This document shows positions 26,305 through 34,548 of a stretch of 64,000 nucleotides of DNA, piece after piece (position 1 is the stretch's first letter; each line of letters opens with the position of its first letter). The stretch comes from Pseudomonadota bacterium (GTDB lineage Bacteria > Pseudomonadota > Gammaproteobacteria > Burkholderiales > Burkholderiaceae): assembly GCA_023441105.1 (NCBI GenBank), contig JAEZQX010000559.1, positions 1-64,000 on the forward strand. The letters run 5' to 3'. The notes under the pieces were generated by a model. The model had not been told where the DNA came from and did not search any database. It was given only the letters and a program-made list of their open reading frames with translations. The position numbers and the translations under genes were made by a program.

Positions 26305-26423
26305 TCGCCGCTCCGCCTGTCGCAGCCTCGCTGCTGTGCCATCTCGTGCCACGTCGTGCCATGCCGTTTCGTCGCGCTCGCGACGGATTCAACCGACGCT
26401 ACACCCACGTTGAGGAGTCGATC

Positions 26424-27368
26424 GTGAAGTCGCTTCTGCTTGCTCTCGCTCTCGCCGCCGTCGCCATCCTGCCGAACCTCTCCTCGGCGCAGTCCTGGCC
26501 GGACCGCTCGATTCGCATCGTGGTTCCCTATCCGCCTGGGGGCGGCACCGACACCTTGACCCGCCTGGTCGGCAAGCACCTGAGCGAGTCGCTGAAACAG
26601 CCGGTGGTGGTCGAGAATCGCGCCGGCGCGAACGCCCAGATCGGCATGGACCTGGTGAAGCAGGCGCCGGCGGACGGCTACACCTTGCTCGCGATTGCTG
26701 CAGGCCCCCTGCACGAAGGCAACATGGGTGACTTCATGCCCATCGCGCTGTTCGCCTCGCCTTCCTACCTGATGGTGGTCCATCCGCAGGTCAAGGCGAA
26801 CAACGTGGGCGAGTTCATCGCGCTCGCCAAGGCATCGCCCGGCAAGATCGCCTATGGTTCGACCGGCGGCGGTGCCGCATCGCACCTGGCCACCGAGCTC
26901 TTCAAGTCGATGGCAGGCATCGACATGCTCCACGTCCCGTACAAGGGCGTGGGTGCGGCGGTGAGCGACCTGCTGGGCGGCCATGTGCAGGTGATGCTGG
27001 CGCCGCCGCAGGCGGTTGTGCCGCATGTCAAGTCGGGTACGTTGCGGGCGCTGGGCGTTACCGGGCCCGAGCCGATGGCGCTGCTGCCCGACGTCCAGCC
27101 CATTTCGAAGTCGGGCGTGCCGGGTTACGAGGCGGTCGGTTGGTTCGGCGTGGTCGCCCGCGCCGACACGCCGAAGGAAGTGATCGACAAGCTGAATCGA
27201 GAGATCAATCGCATCCTGCAGACGCCGGAGATGAAGCAGCGGCTGCAGGAGCTGGGTGCAGAACCGGCCAATACCACGCCGGAGGAGTTCCTTGCGTTCG
27301 TACGCAGTGACAATGCGAAGTGGGCGCGACTGATCAAGGAGAAGGGTATCGTTGTCGAAGGGCGGTAG
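26424..27368 (+). CDS. Bug/TctC-type tripartite tricarboxylate transporter substrate-binding protein
   Basis: The 314-residue product has a Sec signal (VKSLLLALALAAVAILPNLS, cleavage after SSAQ) and the Bug hallmarks SIRIVVPYPPGGGTDTLTR, VVVENRAGAN and HVPYKGVGAAVSDLLGG. Bug proteins bind carboxylates in the periplasm. The start is placed at GTG 26424, seven bases after GAGGAG; an in-frame ATG at 26361 would add 21 non-signal residues. It is the last gene of the FAH-RidA run and converges with the IclR gene. No TctA/TctB permease is nearby, so transport must use components encoded elsewhere. The ligand is unknown. Confidence 0.9.
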   Translation: MKSLLLALALAAVAILPNLSSAQSWPDRSIRIVVPYPPGGGTDTLTRLVGKHLSESLKQPVVVENRAGANAQIGMDLVKQAPADGYTLLAIAAGPLHEGNMGDFMPIALFASPSYLMVVHPQVKANNVGEFIALAKASPGKIAYGSTGGGAASHLATELFKSMAGIDMLHVPYKGVGAAVSDLLGGHVQVMLAPPQAVVPHVKSGTLRALGVTGPEPMALLPDVQPISKSGVPGYEAVGWFGVVARADTPKEVIDKLNREINRILQTPEMKQRLQELGAEPANTTPEEFLAFVRSDNAKWARLIKEKGIVVEGR

Positions 27369-27441
27369 GATCAAGCGCCACTTCGATTGACGCTCGGTTT
27401 GCGCGACCCGGTGCGGTGACACGTCGCGTGCCCCGTCCTTG

Positions 27442-28248
27442 TCACGTCGGCTGATCAGCCTCGGCGGTCGTCGCCGCCCTCGCATACAACTCCCCAATCG
27501 CCCGCCCCATTTCACCCAGTCTCGCAGCCGATCGCGCGATCGCCGCCTCGCTCATTCCGTCCGCCGTGAAAGTCTGCGCCAGACTGCCCACCACCTTCCC
27601 ATCATCCGGCCGCAGTATCGCCACCGCGACACCCGCCAGCATCGGCGTGATCTGCCCTTCGCTCGTCGCATAGCCTCGGCGCCGAATGGTCGCCAGCGTT
27701 GCCTTCAACGCCTCCAGGCTGTCGCCCAGTCCCGCTTCCTCGATCCGCTGCGCGTTCTTCAGCCAGATCTGCTTGATCCGATGCGACGACATGTGGGCCA
27801 GCAGCGCGAGGGACGCGGCTCCCTGGAAGAGCGGGAACGGCAGCCCGCGCGCCCGCCGCACCAACACCTTCCGGCCGCGATAGAGCAGGGCGTCGGGGCC
27901 CTCCTTGTAGATGCACAGCACCTTGTCGCGGTACAGGCTGTGCAGGAGATAGACGTTGCGGCCGGAGCGCCGCGCACTCAGGACGGCACGGCCCGCCGTA
28001 TACAGGGGATCGGTCAGCTCGAGCAGGCGCTCGAGCTCCATGATCCGCGGTCCCAGGCTGTAGACGCCGCCCGACAGCGGCGCGAGCAGCCCAACGTCGC
28101 ACAGCTCCTTGACGTAGCGATACGCGGTGGACCGCGTGTAGCCGAGCTGGCGTTCGATCTCTTCCATCCGCACCAGGGGCGCGCGCAACGAGAACAGGTC
28201 GAGGATCCCGAACGCCTTGCCGAGGCTGGTGCTGGTTTCGGAGCGAAT
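27442..28248 (-). CDS. IclR-family transcriptional regulator, probable ATT start
   Basis: The product has a winged HTH (EEIERQLGYTRSTAYRYVK, then LCDVGLLAP) and a C-terminal effector domain with the usual GxNVYLL and SEGQITPMLAGVAV blocks. The first conventional start is TTG 28188, but the IclR-typical segment ETSTSLGKAFGILDLFS lies in frame upstream of it. No ATG, GTG or TTG occurs between that TTG and an in-frame TAA upstream. An ATT at 28248 stands six bases after a perfect GAGGAG, so translation probably starts there (268 residues). It is divergent from the RraA-like gene, which it probably controls. Confidence 0.85.
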   Translation of the reverse strand: MRSETSTSLGKAFGILDLFSLRAPLVRMEEIERQLGYTRSTAYRYVKELCDVGLLAPLSGGVYSLGPRIMELERLLELTDPLYTAGRAVLSARRSGRNVYLLHSLYRDKVLCIYKEGPDALLYRGRKVLVRRARGLPFPLFQGAASLALLAHMSSHRIKQIWLKNAQRIEEAGLGDSLEALKATLATIRRRGYATSEGQITPMLAGVAVAILRPDDGKVVGSLAQTFTADGMSEAAIARSAARLGEMGRAIGELYARAATTAEADQPT

Positions 28249-28289
28249 TCGATTCTCCTCTGTCTGGCGCGTATCGACACTGCACGCAC

Positions 28290-28310
28290 GAATCCTAGCA
28301 TTTGGGATTC
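28290..28310. promoter_or_regulatory. Inverted repeat, candidate IclR operator
   Basis: GAATCC and GGATTC arms (6 bp) are separated by nine bases in the 145-base spacer between the divergent IclR and RraA-like genes. IclR regulators usually bind pseudo-palindromes in such spacers, and the AT-richer centre (TAGCATTTG) stands out from the GC-rich surroundings. The match is structural only. Confidence 0.4.
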
Positions 28311-28393
28311 TTGCTTTCCAGCGCGAGGACGGTTACAGTTTGCGGGTACAGGCGGGGAGGGCCTCGCCGGCGTCGGGGGGCGAGGGGAAGAAC

Positions 28394-29128
28394 TTGGCTG
28401 AGGAGCGGAAGCTGACGGGGCGGGTCCCGCGGGAGGCGATCTGCCGGCTGGAACTGCCTGCGCTGGCGGCAGGCGTCCTCGAACGCTTGAAGCAACTGGA
28501 TGACCTGACTGGGGACGTGTCCGACGCGATCGACCAGCTGGGACTTCGTGGGGCGATCCCGGCTGCCACGCTCGCGCCAAGCCTGCCAGGGGCGCGGATC
28601 GTCGGCCAGGCGGTGACGGTCCGCAATGTCGAGCGCGGCGAATCGGTGACCCGTGCGGCTGCGTCTGGCGTCGGGCTGATGGGCGAGCACGAGGCGTACA
28701 ACCTCGCCGAGCCTGGCAACGTGGTAGTCATCGAGGGGCTGGTCGACGTCTCGAACATGGGCGGCCAATCGGCGACGCTTGCCGTGCGGGCGGGTTGTGC
28801 GGGCGCGATCATCGACGGCTCTTACCGCGATCCGCAGGTATCACGCGAGCGGAACTTTCCGATCTGGTCGCGCGGTGTGACGCCGATCACCGGCAAGTGG
28901 CGCCTGCGCACCGTGGCCATCAACGGTCCGGTGCGCATTGGCGGCGTCTGCGTCGAGGCGGGGGACCTGGTGGTGGCGGACGATGCCGGTGTCGTCTTCG
29001 TCCCTTTCGCGCACATCGCCGATGTGCTCCGGGAGGCCGAGCACATCGCGAGCGGAGATCAACGGCAGAAGCAGGACATCGAAGACGGTATCGACCTCGC
29101 CACGCTAGCCGCCACCCGCTACAAGTAG
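28394..29128 (+). CDS. RraA-like aldolase/regulator-of-RNase family protein
   Basis: From TTG 28394 (GAGGGGAAG lies just upstream) the product has 244 residues. It contains ARIVGQAVTVRNVERGES, GLVDVSNMGGQSATLA and the active-site block GAIIDGSYRDPQVS, where the Arg-Asp pair matches that of HMG/CHA-type class II pyruvate aldolases in the RraA fold. Such enzymes cleave 4-hydroxy-4-methyl-2-oxoglutarate-like acids or decarboxylate oxaloacetate. The frame is open further upstream but no better start is visible. It heads a plus-strand run with an SMP-30 lactonase, a Bug receptor and an HpcH/HpaI aldolase, all fitting organic-acid catabolism. Confidence 0.83.
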   Translation: MAEERKLTGRVPREAICRLELPALAAGVLERLKQLDDLTGDVSDAIDQLGLRGAIPAATLAPSLPGARIVGQAVTVRNVERGESVTRAAASGVGLMGEHEAYNLAEPGNVVVIEGLVDVSNMGGQSATLAVRAGCAGAIIDGSYRDPQVSRERNFPIWSRGVTPITGKWRLRTVAINGPVRIGGVCVEAGDLVVADDAGVVFVPFAHIADVLREAEHIASGDQRQKQDIEDGIDLATLAATRYK

Positions 29129-29174
29129 AAACGACCGACAAGCAGACCGGCAACCGAAGGACTGATCGCGTTAC

Positions 29175-30071
29175 ATGACGACCCAAAGCGCTCCCGACAT
29201 CCAATGTGTCGTCCGGTCCGCCGATATCCTCGGCGAGGTTCCCCTCTGGTGCGACCGGAGTCGCAAGCTCTGGTGGGTGGATGTGCGTCGCCCGGCCCTG
29301 CAATGGTTCGATCCGGAGACGCGCGAGCATGCGGCTCAGCGCCTGCCGCAGGACCTGCAGGTGGGCTCGATCGCCTTGCGCGAGCGGGGCGGCTTCCTGC
29401 TGGCGACCAACCGCGGCATCTTCGGCTTCGATCCAACCGACGGCAAGGCGCCGCGCCTGCTTCACGATCCGGAGCCGGACAAGCCGGGGCACCGCCTCAA
29501 CGACGGCAAGACCGATCGGCGCGGCCGGTTCTGGGTGGGCAGCATGCTGGATGCGCGTCGCGACCCGGAAGGAACCCTCTACCGCTTCGATGCGGACCAC
29601 AGCTGCCATGCGATGCTCGACGGCTTCGTGTTGCCGAACTCCATCGCCTGGAGTCCGGACGACCGCACGATGTACTTCGCCGACACCCACAACCAGGTGA
29701 TCTGGCGCTTCGACTTCGATGTCGACGACGGCGTCATCTCCAATCGGCGGGTGTTCAAGGACTGGACGCACCATAAGGGGCGGCCGGACGGCACGGCGGT
29801 GGACCGCGAGGGTTTCCTGTGGAACTGCATGGTCGCCACCGGGGAGCTGGTCCGGCTGGCGCCTGACGGTGGCGTCGCTCGGATCATCCAGCTGCCGGTG
29901 ACCAACCCGACCTGTCCCGCTTTCGGCGGCGCCGGCCTCGACACGCTCTACATCACCAGCCACTCGCAACGCTTCACGCCGGAGCAACTCGCCGCGGAGC
30001 CGCTTGCCGGCTGCGTCCTCGCGCTGGATCCCGGCGTGCGGGGGTTGCCCGAGCCGCGATTTGCCGGCTGA
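29175..30071 (+). CDS. SMP-30/gluconolactonase (LRE) family protein
   Basis: The 298-residue product is a six-bladed beta-propeller of the SMP-30 type. ILGEVPLWCDRSRKLWWVDV carries the N-terminal metal-binding Glu, HRLNDGKTDRRGRFWVGSM the Asn/Asp ligands, and RPDGTAVDREGFLWNCMV the third signature. These enzymes hydrolyse sugar lactones with a divalent metal. It is encoded 46 bases after the RraA-like gene and 70 before a Bug receptor. The logical role is opening a lactone ahead of aldol cleavage by the RraA- or HpaI-type enzymes. The true lactone is not known. Confidence 0.88.
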   Translation: MTTQSAPDIQCVVRSADILGEVPLWCDRSRKLWWVDVRRPALQWFDPETREHAAQRLPQDLQVGSIALRERGGFLLATNRGIFGFDPTDGKAPRLLHDPEPDKPGHRLNDGKTDRRGRFWVGSMLDARRDPEGTLYRFDADHSCHAMLDGFVLPNSIAWSPDDRTMYFADTHNQVIWRFDFDVDDGVISNRRVFKDWTHHKGRPDGTAVDREGFLWNCMVATGELVRLAPDGGVARIIQLPVTNPTCPAFGGAGLDTLYITSHSQRFTPEQLAAEPLAGCVLALDPGVRGLPEPRFAG

Positions 30072-30141
30072 CCCGACCGACAAACCTGGCGGCCGCCGGC
30101 CTCGCGGCTGCCATCACTCGAAGAACGAGAAGGAGACCCTG

Positions 30142-31092
30142 ATGCCCAAGTTCCTGATGCCCGTCATTGCCGCCATCGCCACGGCTGCCCTGGCCGCGCC
30201 GGCCGCCGCCGCGGACATCGTCAAGCTGGTTGTGCCGTTCGCTGCCGGCGGTCCGGTCGACCAGGTGGCGCGGATCATTGCCCCCGCGCTTTCGACCGAG
30301 CTGGGCAAGACGGTGATCGTCGAGAACCGCGGCGGTGCCGGCGGGACGGTGGGCGCGAACTTCGTGGCCAAGTCGCCCGCCGACGGCGCGACCGTCCTGT
30401 TGGCAACTTCCGGTTTCGTCTTTTCGGCCGGCACGACGCCGTCGCTGCCCTACGATCCGAAGAAGGACCTGGAGCCGGTGGTGCTGATCGGCCAGGTCCA
30501 GACGCTGCTGGTGGCACGTCCGTCGCTGGGCGTCAACAGCGTGGCCGAGCTGATCGAGAAGGCGAAGGGCGGCGCTGCATTGAACTACGGCTCCACCGGC
30601 GTCGGCTCGACGATGCATGTCGGCGGCGAGCTCTTCAACATGGCCACCAACTCGAAGGTCCAGCATGTGCCGTACAAGGGCGCAGCGCCGGCCATCACCG
30701 ATCTGCTCGGTGGCCAGATCGACATCCTCAATGCGGACGTGCCGGTGCTGCAGCCCTACGTGAAGGACGGCCGCCTCAAAGGCCTGGTCATCTACGACAC
30801 GAAGCGCTCGCCGAAGCTGCCGGATGTGCCCACTGCAAGCGAATCTAACCTGCCGCAATTGATGATGAGCAACTGGTACAGCGCCATGGTGCCGGCCGGC
30901 ACGCCTGCCGACGCGAAGGCGCAGCTGGAGCAGGGCCTGCTGAAGGCGATCCGGTCGCCGCAGGTGGCCGCCAAGCTCTCCGATGCCGGCTTGAGCGAGC
31001 CGATGAACACGGAGGACTTCACGGCGAAGCTGGCGGGCGAGTTCGATCGCTGGATTCCGTTCCTGCAGAAGGCGGGAATCCGGGCGGAGTAG
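30142..31092 (+). CDS. Bug/TctC-type substrate-binding protein
   Basis: The 316-residue product has a Sec signal (MPKFLMPVIAAIATAALAAP, ending PAAAAD), then VKLVVPFAAGGPVDQVARI, VIVENRGGAGGTVGANF and HVPYKGAAPAITDLLGGQ, the standard Bug domains. The loop after the first strand reads AAGGPVD rather than PPGGxxD, a modest variation in the ligand-contact region. It sits between the lactonase and HpaI-type aldolase genes, so its ligand is probably the acid or lactone these enzymes handle. The start at ATG 30142 follows AGGAGA with eight bases spacing. Confidence 0.9.
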   Translation: MPKFLMPVIAAIATAALAAPAAAADIVKLVVPFAAGGPVDQVARIIAPALSTELGKTVIVENRGGAGGTVGANFVAKSPADGATVLLATSGFVFSAGTTPSLPYDPKKDLEPVVLIGQVQTLLVARPSLGVNSVAELIEKAKGGAALNYGSTGVGSTMHVGGELFNMATNSKVQHVPYKGAAPAITDLLGGQIDILNADVPVLQPYVKDGRLKGLVIYDTKRSPKLPDVPTASESNLPQLMMSNWYSAMVPAGTPADAKAQLEQGLLKAIRSPQVAAKLSDAGLSEPMNTEDFTAKLAGEFDRWIPFLQKAGIRAE

Positions 31093-31128
31093 GCGACTCG
31101 GAGGTTCTGGCGGGGATGGCGCGACGCC

Positions 31129-31923
31129 ATGTGGATCAACCACCTCAAGCAGAAGCTGCAGCGCGGTGATGTTGCCACCTCCATGATCGTGCGCATGTCG
31201 CGCGGACCGGAGGTGGGAGCGATCGCCCAGGCCGCCGGCTTCGACTCGCTTTACATCGACCTCGAACACAGCCCCCTCGGACTGGAGACCGTCTCGGTGC
31301 TGTGCCATTCGGCGCAGGCGGCGGGCGTGACGCCCCTGGCGCGCGTGCCGGCGATCGATGGTGGACTCATCACTCGCCTGCTCGATGGCGGCGCCATGGG
31401 CATCGTCGCCCCGCACGTGACGTCTGCCACCGATGCCGCCCGTCTTGTGGCGTGCTGCAGGTATCCACCCTCAGGCAGGCGCTCCACCTCCAGCACGCTG
31501 CCGCAGATCGGCTATGGCAAGCGGCCCGAGGCGATCGGCATGCAGTCCGATGCGCATGCCGCCGTCGATCGCGAGACGGTGGTGGTCGCGATGATCGAGA
31601 GCGCCGCCGCCCTCGACAACCTGCAGGAGATCGCTGCCGTCGACGGCATCGACATCCTGCTGGTCGGTGCCGGCGACCTGAGCGCCGAGCTGGGTTGCCC
31701 GGGGCGGCTCGACGATCCGGCGCTCACCGATGCCTTCGACCGGGTGATCGACGCGTGCAAGCGCGCAGGCAAGCATGCCGGTGTCGGCGGCATGGCTGCG
31801 CGGCCCGAGCTGATGGAGCGGCTACTGGCGAAGGGGGCCCGCTATCTCTCGCTGGGGACGGATACCGGATTCCTGGTGGCGGGAGGCGCGGCGGCCGTTC
31901 GCCGCATCCGGCCGACGACGTAG
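31129..31923 (+). CDS. HpcH/HpaI aldolase/citrate lyase family protein
   Basis: The 264-residue product is a class II pyruvate-type aldolase. FDSLYIDLEHSPLGLETV supplies the early Glu-His block, TPLARVPAIDGG the Arg, and MIESAAALDNL plus LLVGAGDLSAELG the metal-binding Glu and Asp. Members cleave 2-keto-3-deoxy sugar acids or 4-hydroxy-2-oxoheptanedioate. It is the last gene of the RraA/SMP-30/Bug run, 36 bases after the receptor gene. Together they suggest lactone opening and retro-aldol cleavage to pyruvate. It converges on the histidine kinase gene with a 21-base gap. Confidence 0.88.
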   Translation: MWINHLKQKLQRGDVATSMIVRMSRGPEVGAIAQAAGFDSLYIDLEHSPLGLETVSVLCHSAQAAGVTPLARVPAIDGGLITRLLDGGAMGIVAPHVTSATDAARLVACCRYPPSGRRSTSSTLPQIGYGKRPEAIGMQSDAHAAVDRETVVVAMIESAAALDNLQEIAAVDGIDILLVGAGDLSAELGCPGRLDDPALTDAFDRVIDACKRAGKHAGVGGMAARPELMERLLAKGARYLSLGTDTGFLVAGGAAAVRRIRPTT

Positions 31924-31944
31924 TGCCGGCAGGCAACGCCGAGA

Positions 31945-33300
31945 TCAAGCCGCGAGCGAGGAATCCGCACGTCGAGCGGCGGCTAAACGAACCGTGAACT
32001 GACTTCCTCTTCCCTCTCCCTCGCTGAACACATGAATGGAGCCGCCTTGCAATTCGGTTAAGCGACGAACTAGGGCGAGACCGAGACCAAGTCCGGGCCC
32101 GCCCGATACGGGCCGCAATTGAGTGAACGTCTCAAAAATGGCGTCGACACGGTCTGGCGGAATCCCATCGCCATCGTCCTGGACCGTGATCTCGACGTGT
32201 CCATCCGATGCGGACACGCTCACGCGAATGTGCCCGTGCGGCGGGGTGTACTTCGCGGCGTTGTCGACAAGATTTGCAACAATTTGCGTGACACGGAGAG
32301 GGTCCGCGCGCGCGATGACCGGTGACTCTGCGAGGTGAAGGTGCAGTTCATGCTGACGGTCGGCCAACAATGGTCGTCTCATCTCGATGCTTTCCTGAAC
32401 GATCGGGCGCAGGTCGACGGTTTGCTCGTTCAAGATGAGCTTGCCAGCTTCGATCCGTGCAATGTCCAGCAAATCATCGATGAGTCGTCGGACGAGCCTC
32501 GATTGTCGGACGATCAGGTCTACAGCGCCCCGTGCCGGATCGGACTGGCCGATCCGCTGTTCGAGCACCGAAGCGGCGTTGACGATGGCTCCGAATGGAT
32601 TGCGCAGCTCGTGACTCAGGGTGGCCAAAAATTCGTCCTTGCGGTGGCTGTTCTCGCGGGCCTCTTCGCCTCTCTGCCATAGCTGCCACGCCGAAGAAGC
32701 GTACAGAGTCAACAACTTCACGATGCGCGCATCCTCGCGATCGAACCGCCGCTCGGGCCTGTGGCTGACGATCCAGATGGTCCCCACAGGTTTGCCATGC
32801 GCATGGAAGGGGAGCAGCAATGCCTCGATGAAGCGGGGCTCCGCCAGCAACGCTGGAAAGCAGCGGTCCGGCAATGCCATCAGCTGAATGGAGTCGCGGT
32901 CGATAACCACCCCACAGGGACTGGCATCGCGGGGCATCGTTCCGTTCCGCGCGCCAGCGAACACGCCAGCCACGGCTTCCCATCGAAAGACGTCGCCTTC
33001 GAGCAGGCTGATGCCGGAGGTGTCGGCCTGGCACAGGTCAACGGCGACTTCCACCAGGCGTTGCAACATGTTGCGAGGATTGACGGCCATCTCCTCGGCC
33101 AACGCTGCCAACGCCAGATTTTGCGCTTCGTAGTCCGGAGAACGGGCAGGGCGCGTGTCCAACTCGCTAAGAACATCCACCTCCGCGAGCGTAGCGGTCG
33201 GGCCGCCGTCCGCGACGATGCGTCGAGGAGAACTTGCCTCCATAACCCCTCCGAGTAACTGCAGGGCTGCAGCTTTTCGACCGCCATCTTTGCGCTTCAA
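31945..33300 (-). CDS. Orphan cytoplasmic GAF-domain sensor histidine kinase
   Basis: The 451-residue product has a GAF-type domain (about 75-205, ETA-like FRWEAVAGVFAG), a HisKA domain with SHELRNP at 229-235 (phospho-acceptor His230), and an HATPase_c domain with N-box NLVDNAAKYTP (343-353), G1 DDGDGIP and G2 GLGLGLALVRRL. No membrane segment or signal is visible, so it senses an intracellular ligand or redox state. No response regulator gene adjoins it. The gene looks less GC-rich than its neighbours by eye and is flanked by an unassigned 188-base gap, so recent acquisition is possible. Confidence 0.9.
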   Translation of the reverse strand: MKRKDGGRKAAALQLLGGVMEASSPRRIVADGGPTATLAEVDVLSELDTRPARSPDYEAQNLALAALAEEMAVNPRNMLQRLVEVAVDLCQADTSGISLLEGDVFRWEAVAGVFAGARNGTMPRDASPCGVVIDRDSIQLMALPDRCFPALLAEPRFIEALLLPFHAHGKPVGTIWIVSHRPERRFDREDARIVKLLTLYASSAWQLWQRGEEARENSHRKDEFLATLSHELRNPFGAIVNAASVLEQRIGQSDPARGAVDLIVRQSRLVRRLIDDLLDIARIEAGKLILNEQTVDLRPIVQESIEMRRPLLADRQHELHLHLAESPVIARADPLRVTQIVANLVDNAAKYTPPHGHIRVSVSASDGHVEITVQDDGDGIPPDRVDAIFETFTQLRPVSGGPGLGLGLALVRRLTELQGGSIHVFSEGEGRGSQFTVRLAAARRADSSLAA

Positions 33301-33488
33301 GCCCTGAGCGTTCCGTGCTGCTTGAGCGGTGCGCGGTTTGCTTGGACAGACAAAGGCCTATCGCTAAGTGTTGAACTGCGATTCAGGATTCTCCAGAACG
33401 GACGCCGTGTGGAAGAACCCGTGTTTCATGCTACGCGGCCTGCTTGAGTTTGTCATGCCAGGGAGAGTCAACGGCCGGCAGGGTCTGC

Positions 33489-34445
33489 TCAGCCAGCAGT
33501 CGCTCGACGCCTCTGGCCTCCTGACCCCAGCACCGCCCGATCCCACGCCGGCTCCTCCGGCACGACCGCGGCGAGAAAGTCCAGGAACGCCCGGATCCGG
33601 GTCGACAGGTTGCGGGTGGGCAGGTAGACCGCCGAGACCCGCGGTCCTCTCGTCACGAATTCCCTCAGGATCACCTTCAGCTTCCCCTCCTTCACCGCCT
33701 CGGCGGCCAGGAAGGTGGCGACGCTCACGATTCCCTGACTGGCGATCGCGGCATCGATGAGCGCTTCCGAATTGTTGATGTTCAGCCGCCCCGACAAGGG
33801 CAGCGTGAACGGCACGCCGTGACGCTCGAACATCCATTCGCGATGCCGTCCGAGCGGCGGCATCCAGTACGGCAGGCATTCATGGACGACGAGGTCCTCG
33901 GGCTCGCGCGGCGTTCCCCTGCGCTTCAGGTAGCCGGGTGACGCGCAGGTGACGAAGCGGATGTCGTAGAGCTTCTTGGCGATCACCCGCGAATCGCTGA
34001 TCGGTCCGATACGCACGGCAAGGTCGAGCCCCTCGTGGGTGAAGTCCACCACCCGGTCGCTCAGGTCGACGTCGACGGCGAGCTCGGGATAGCTGTCGAG
34101 CAGCTGGGGTAGCGCCGGCAGGATGACATGGCGGCCGAAGCCGAGCGGCATCTGGACCCGCAACCGGCCTCTGAGCGTCAGTCGTCGGCTGGTGAGCACC
34201 TCCTCGGCCTCCTGCACGTCCTCGAGGATCCGCCGGCAGCGCTCGAGGAAGGCCTCGCCGTCGTCGGTGAGGGCCACCCGGCGCGTGGTCCGGTGGAAGA
34301 GCCGCACGCCCATCCGGCGTTCCAGCCTGGCGATCGCCTTGGACGCGGCGGGACCGGAAATGGCGAGCTGCCGGGCTGCCGCCGTGAAGCTGAGCGTCTC
34401 GGCGACCCTGACGAAGACGACGATGGAGGCGACGTTCTCGATCAT
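33489..34445 (-). CDS. LysR-family transcriptional regulator
   Basis: The 318-residue product has the N-terminal LysR winged HTH (AETLSFTAAARQLAISGPAA then SKAIARLERRMGVRLFHRTT) and a periplasmic-binding-protein-like effector domain (from residue 90). It belongs to the subgroup that regulates divergent catabolic operons. The adjacent plus-strand gene (MmgE/PrpD) starts 103 bases away, and the spacer carries a T-N11-A dyad, so it probably activates that operon in response to the operon's substrate. The C-terminal tail is Arg/Gly-rich and probably unstructured. Confidence 0.92.
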   Translation of the reverse strand: MIENVASIVVFVRVAETLSFTAAARQLAISGPAASKAIARLERRMGVRLFHRTTRRVALTDDGEAFLERCRRILEDVQEAEEVLTSRRLTLRGRLRVQMPLGFGRHVILPALPQLLDSYPELAVDVDLSDRVVDFTHEGLDLAVRIGPISDSRVIAKKLYDIRFVTCASPGYLKRRGTPREPEDLVVHECLPYWMPPLGRHREWMFERHGVPFTLPLSGRLNINNSEALIDAAIASQGIVSVATFLAAEAVKEGKLKVILREFVTRGPRVSAVYLPTRNLSTRIRAFLDFLAAVVPEEPAWDRAVLGSGGQRRRATAG

Positions 34446-34454
34446 CTGATTGCT

Positions 34455-34480
34455 AACCGATGGTTATGAAACATGTTCAT
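34455..34480. promoter_or_regulatory. LysR-type operator candidate (two dyads)
   Basis: The spacer between the LysR gene and the divergent MmgE/PrpD gene contains AACC-gat-GGTT (34455-34465), directly followed by ATGAA-acatg-TTCAT (34466-34480), whose T and A at 34467 and 34479 form the T-N11-A core bound by LysR proteins. Two adjacent dyads are the usual layout of recognition and activation sites. Nothing else in the spacer has such symmetry except GGCC-TGA-GGCC near 34498-34509. Confidence 0.5.
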
Positions 34481-34548
34481 GGTAGGCCATTTATTTCGGC
34501 CTGAGGCCTGATTACGATGCGCTGGAGATCGGTTGAGGAGATAGTCCC

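Noticed and set aside
24664..26352. 562-codon minus-strand open frame opposite the FAH-family and RidA-like genes
   Set aside because: It is antisense to two clear gene families, is rich in Arg/His/Asp, and has no recognisable domain. GC-rich third positions keep such shadow frames open.
27439..28401. 320-codon plus-strand frame opposite the IclR gene
   Set aside because: The minus strand has a clear winged-helix and effector domain; the antisense product is low-complexity.
29974..31416. 480-codon minus-strand frame opposite a Bug receptor and aldolase start
   Set aside because: The opposite strand has a signal peptide and Bug motifs; the antisense frame is Arg/His-rich with no domain.
33431..33505. 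Short minus-strand frame ending in a DSPWHDKLKQAA-like peptide, possibly the tail of a decayed transposase
   Set aside because: Too short, no inverted repeats or target duplication nearby, and no family could be named with confidence.
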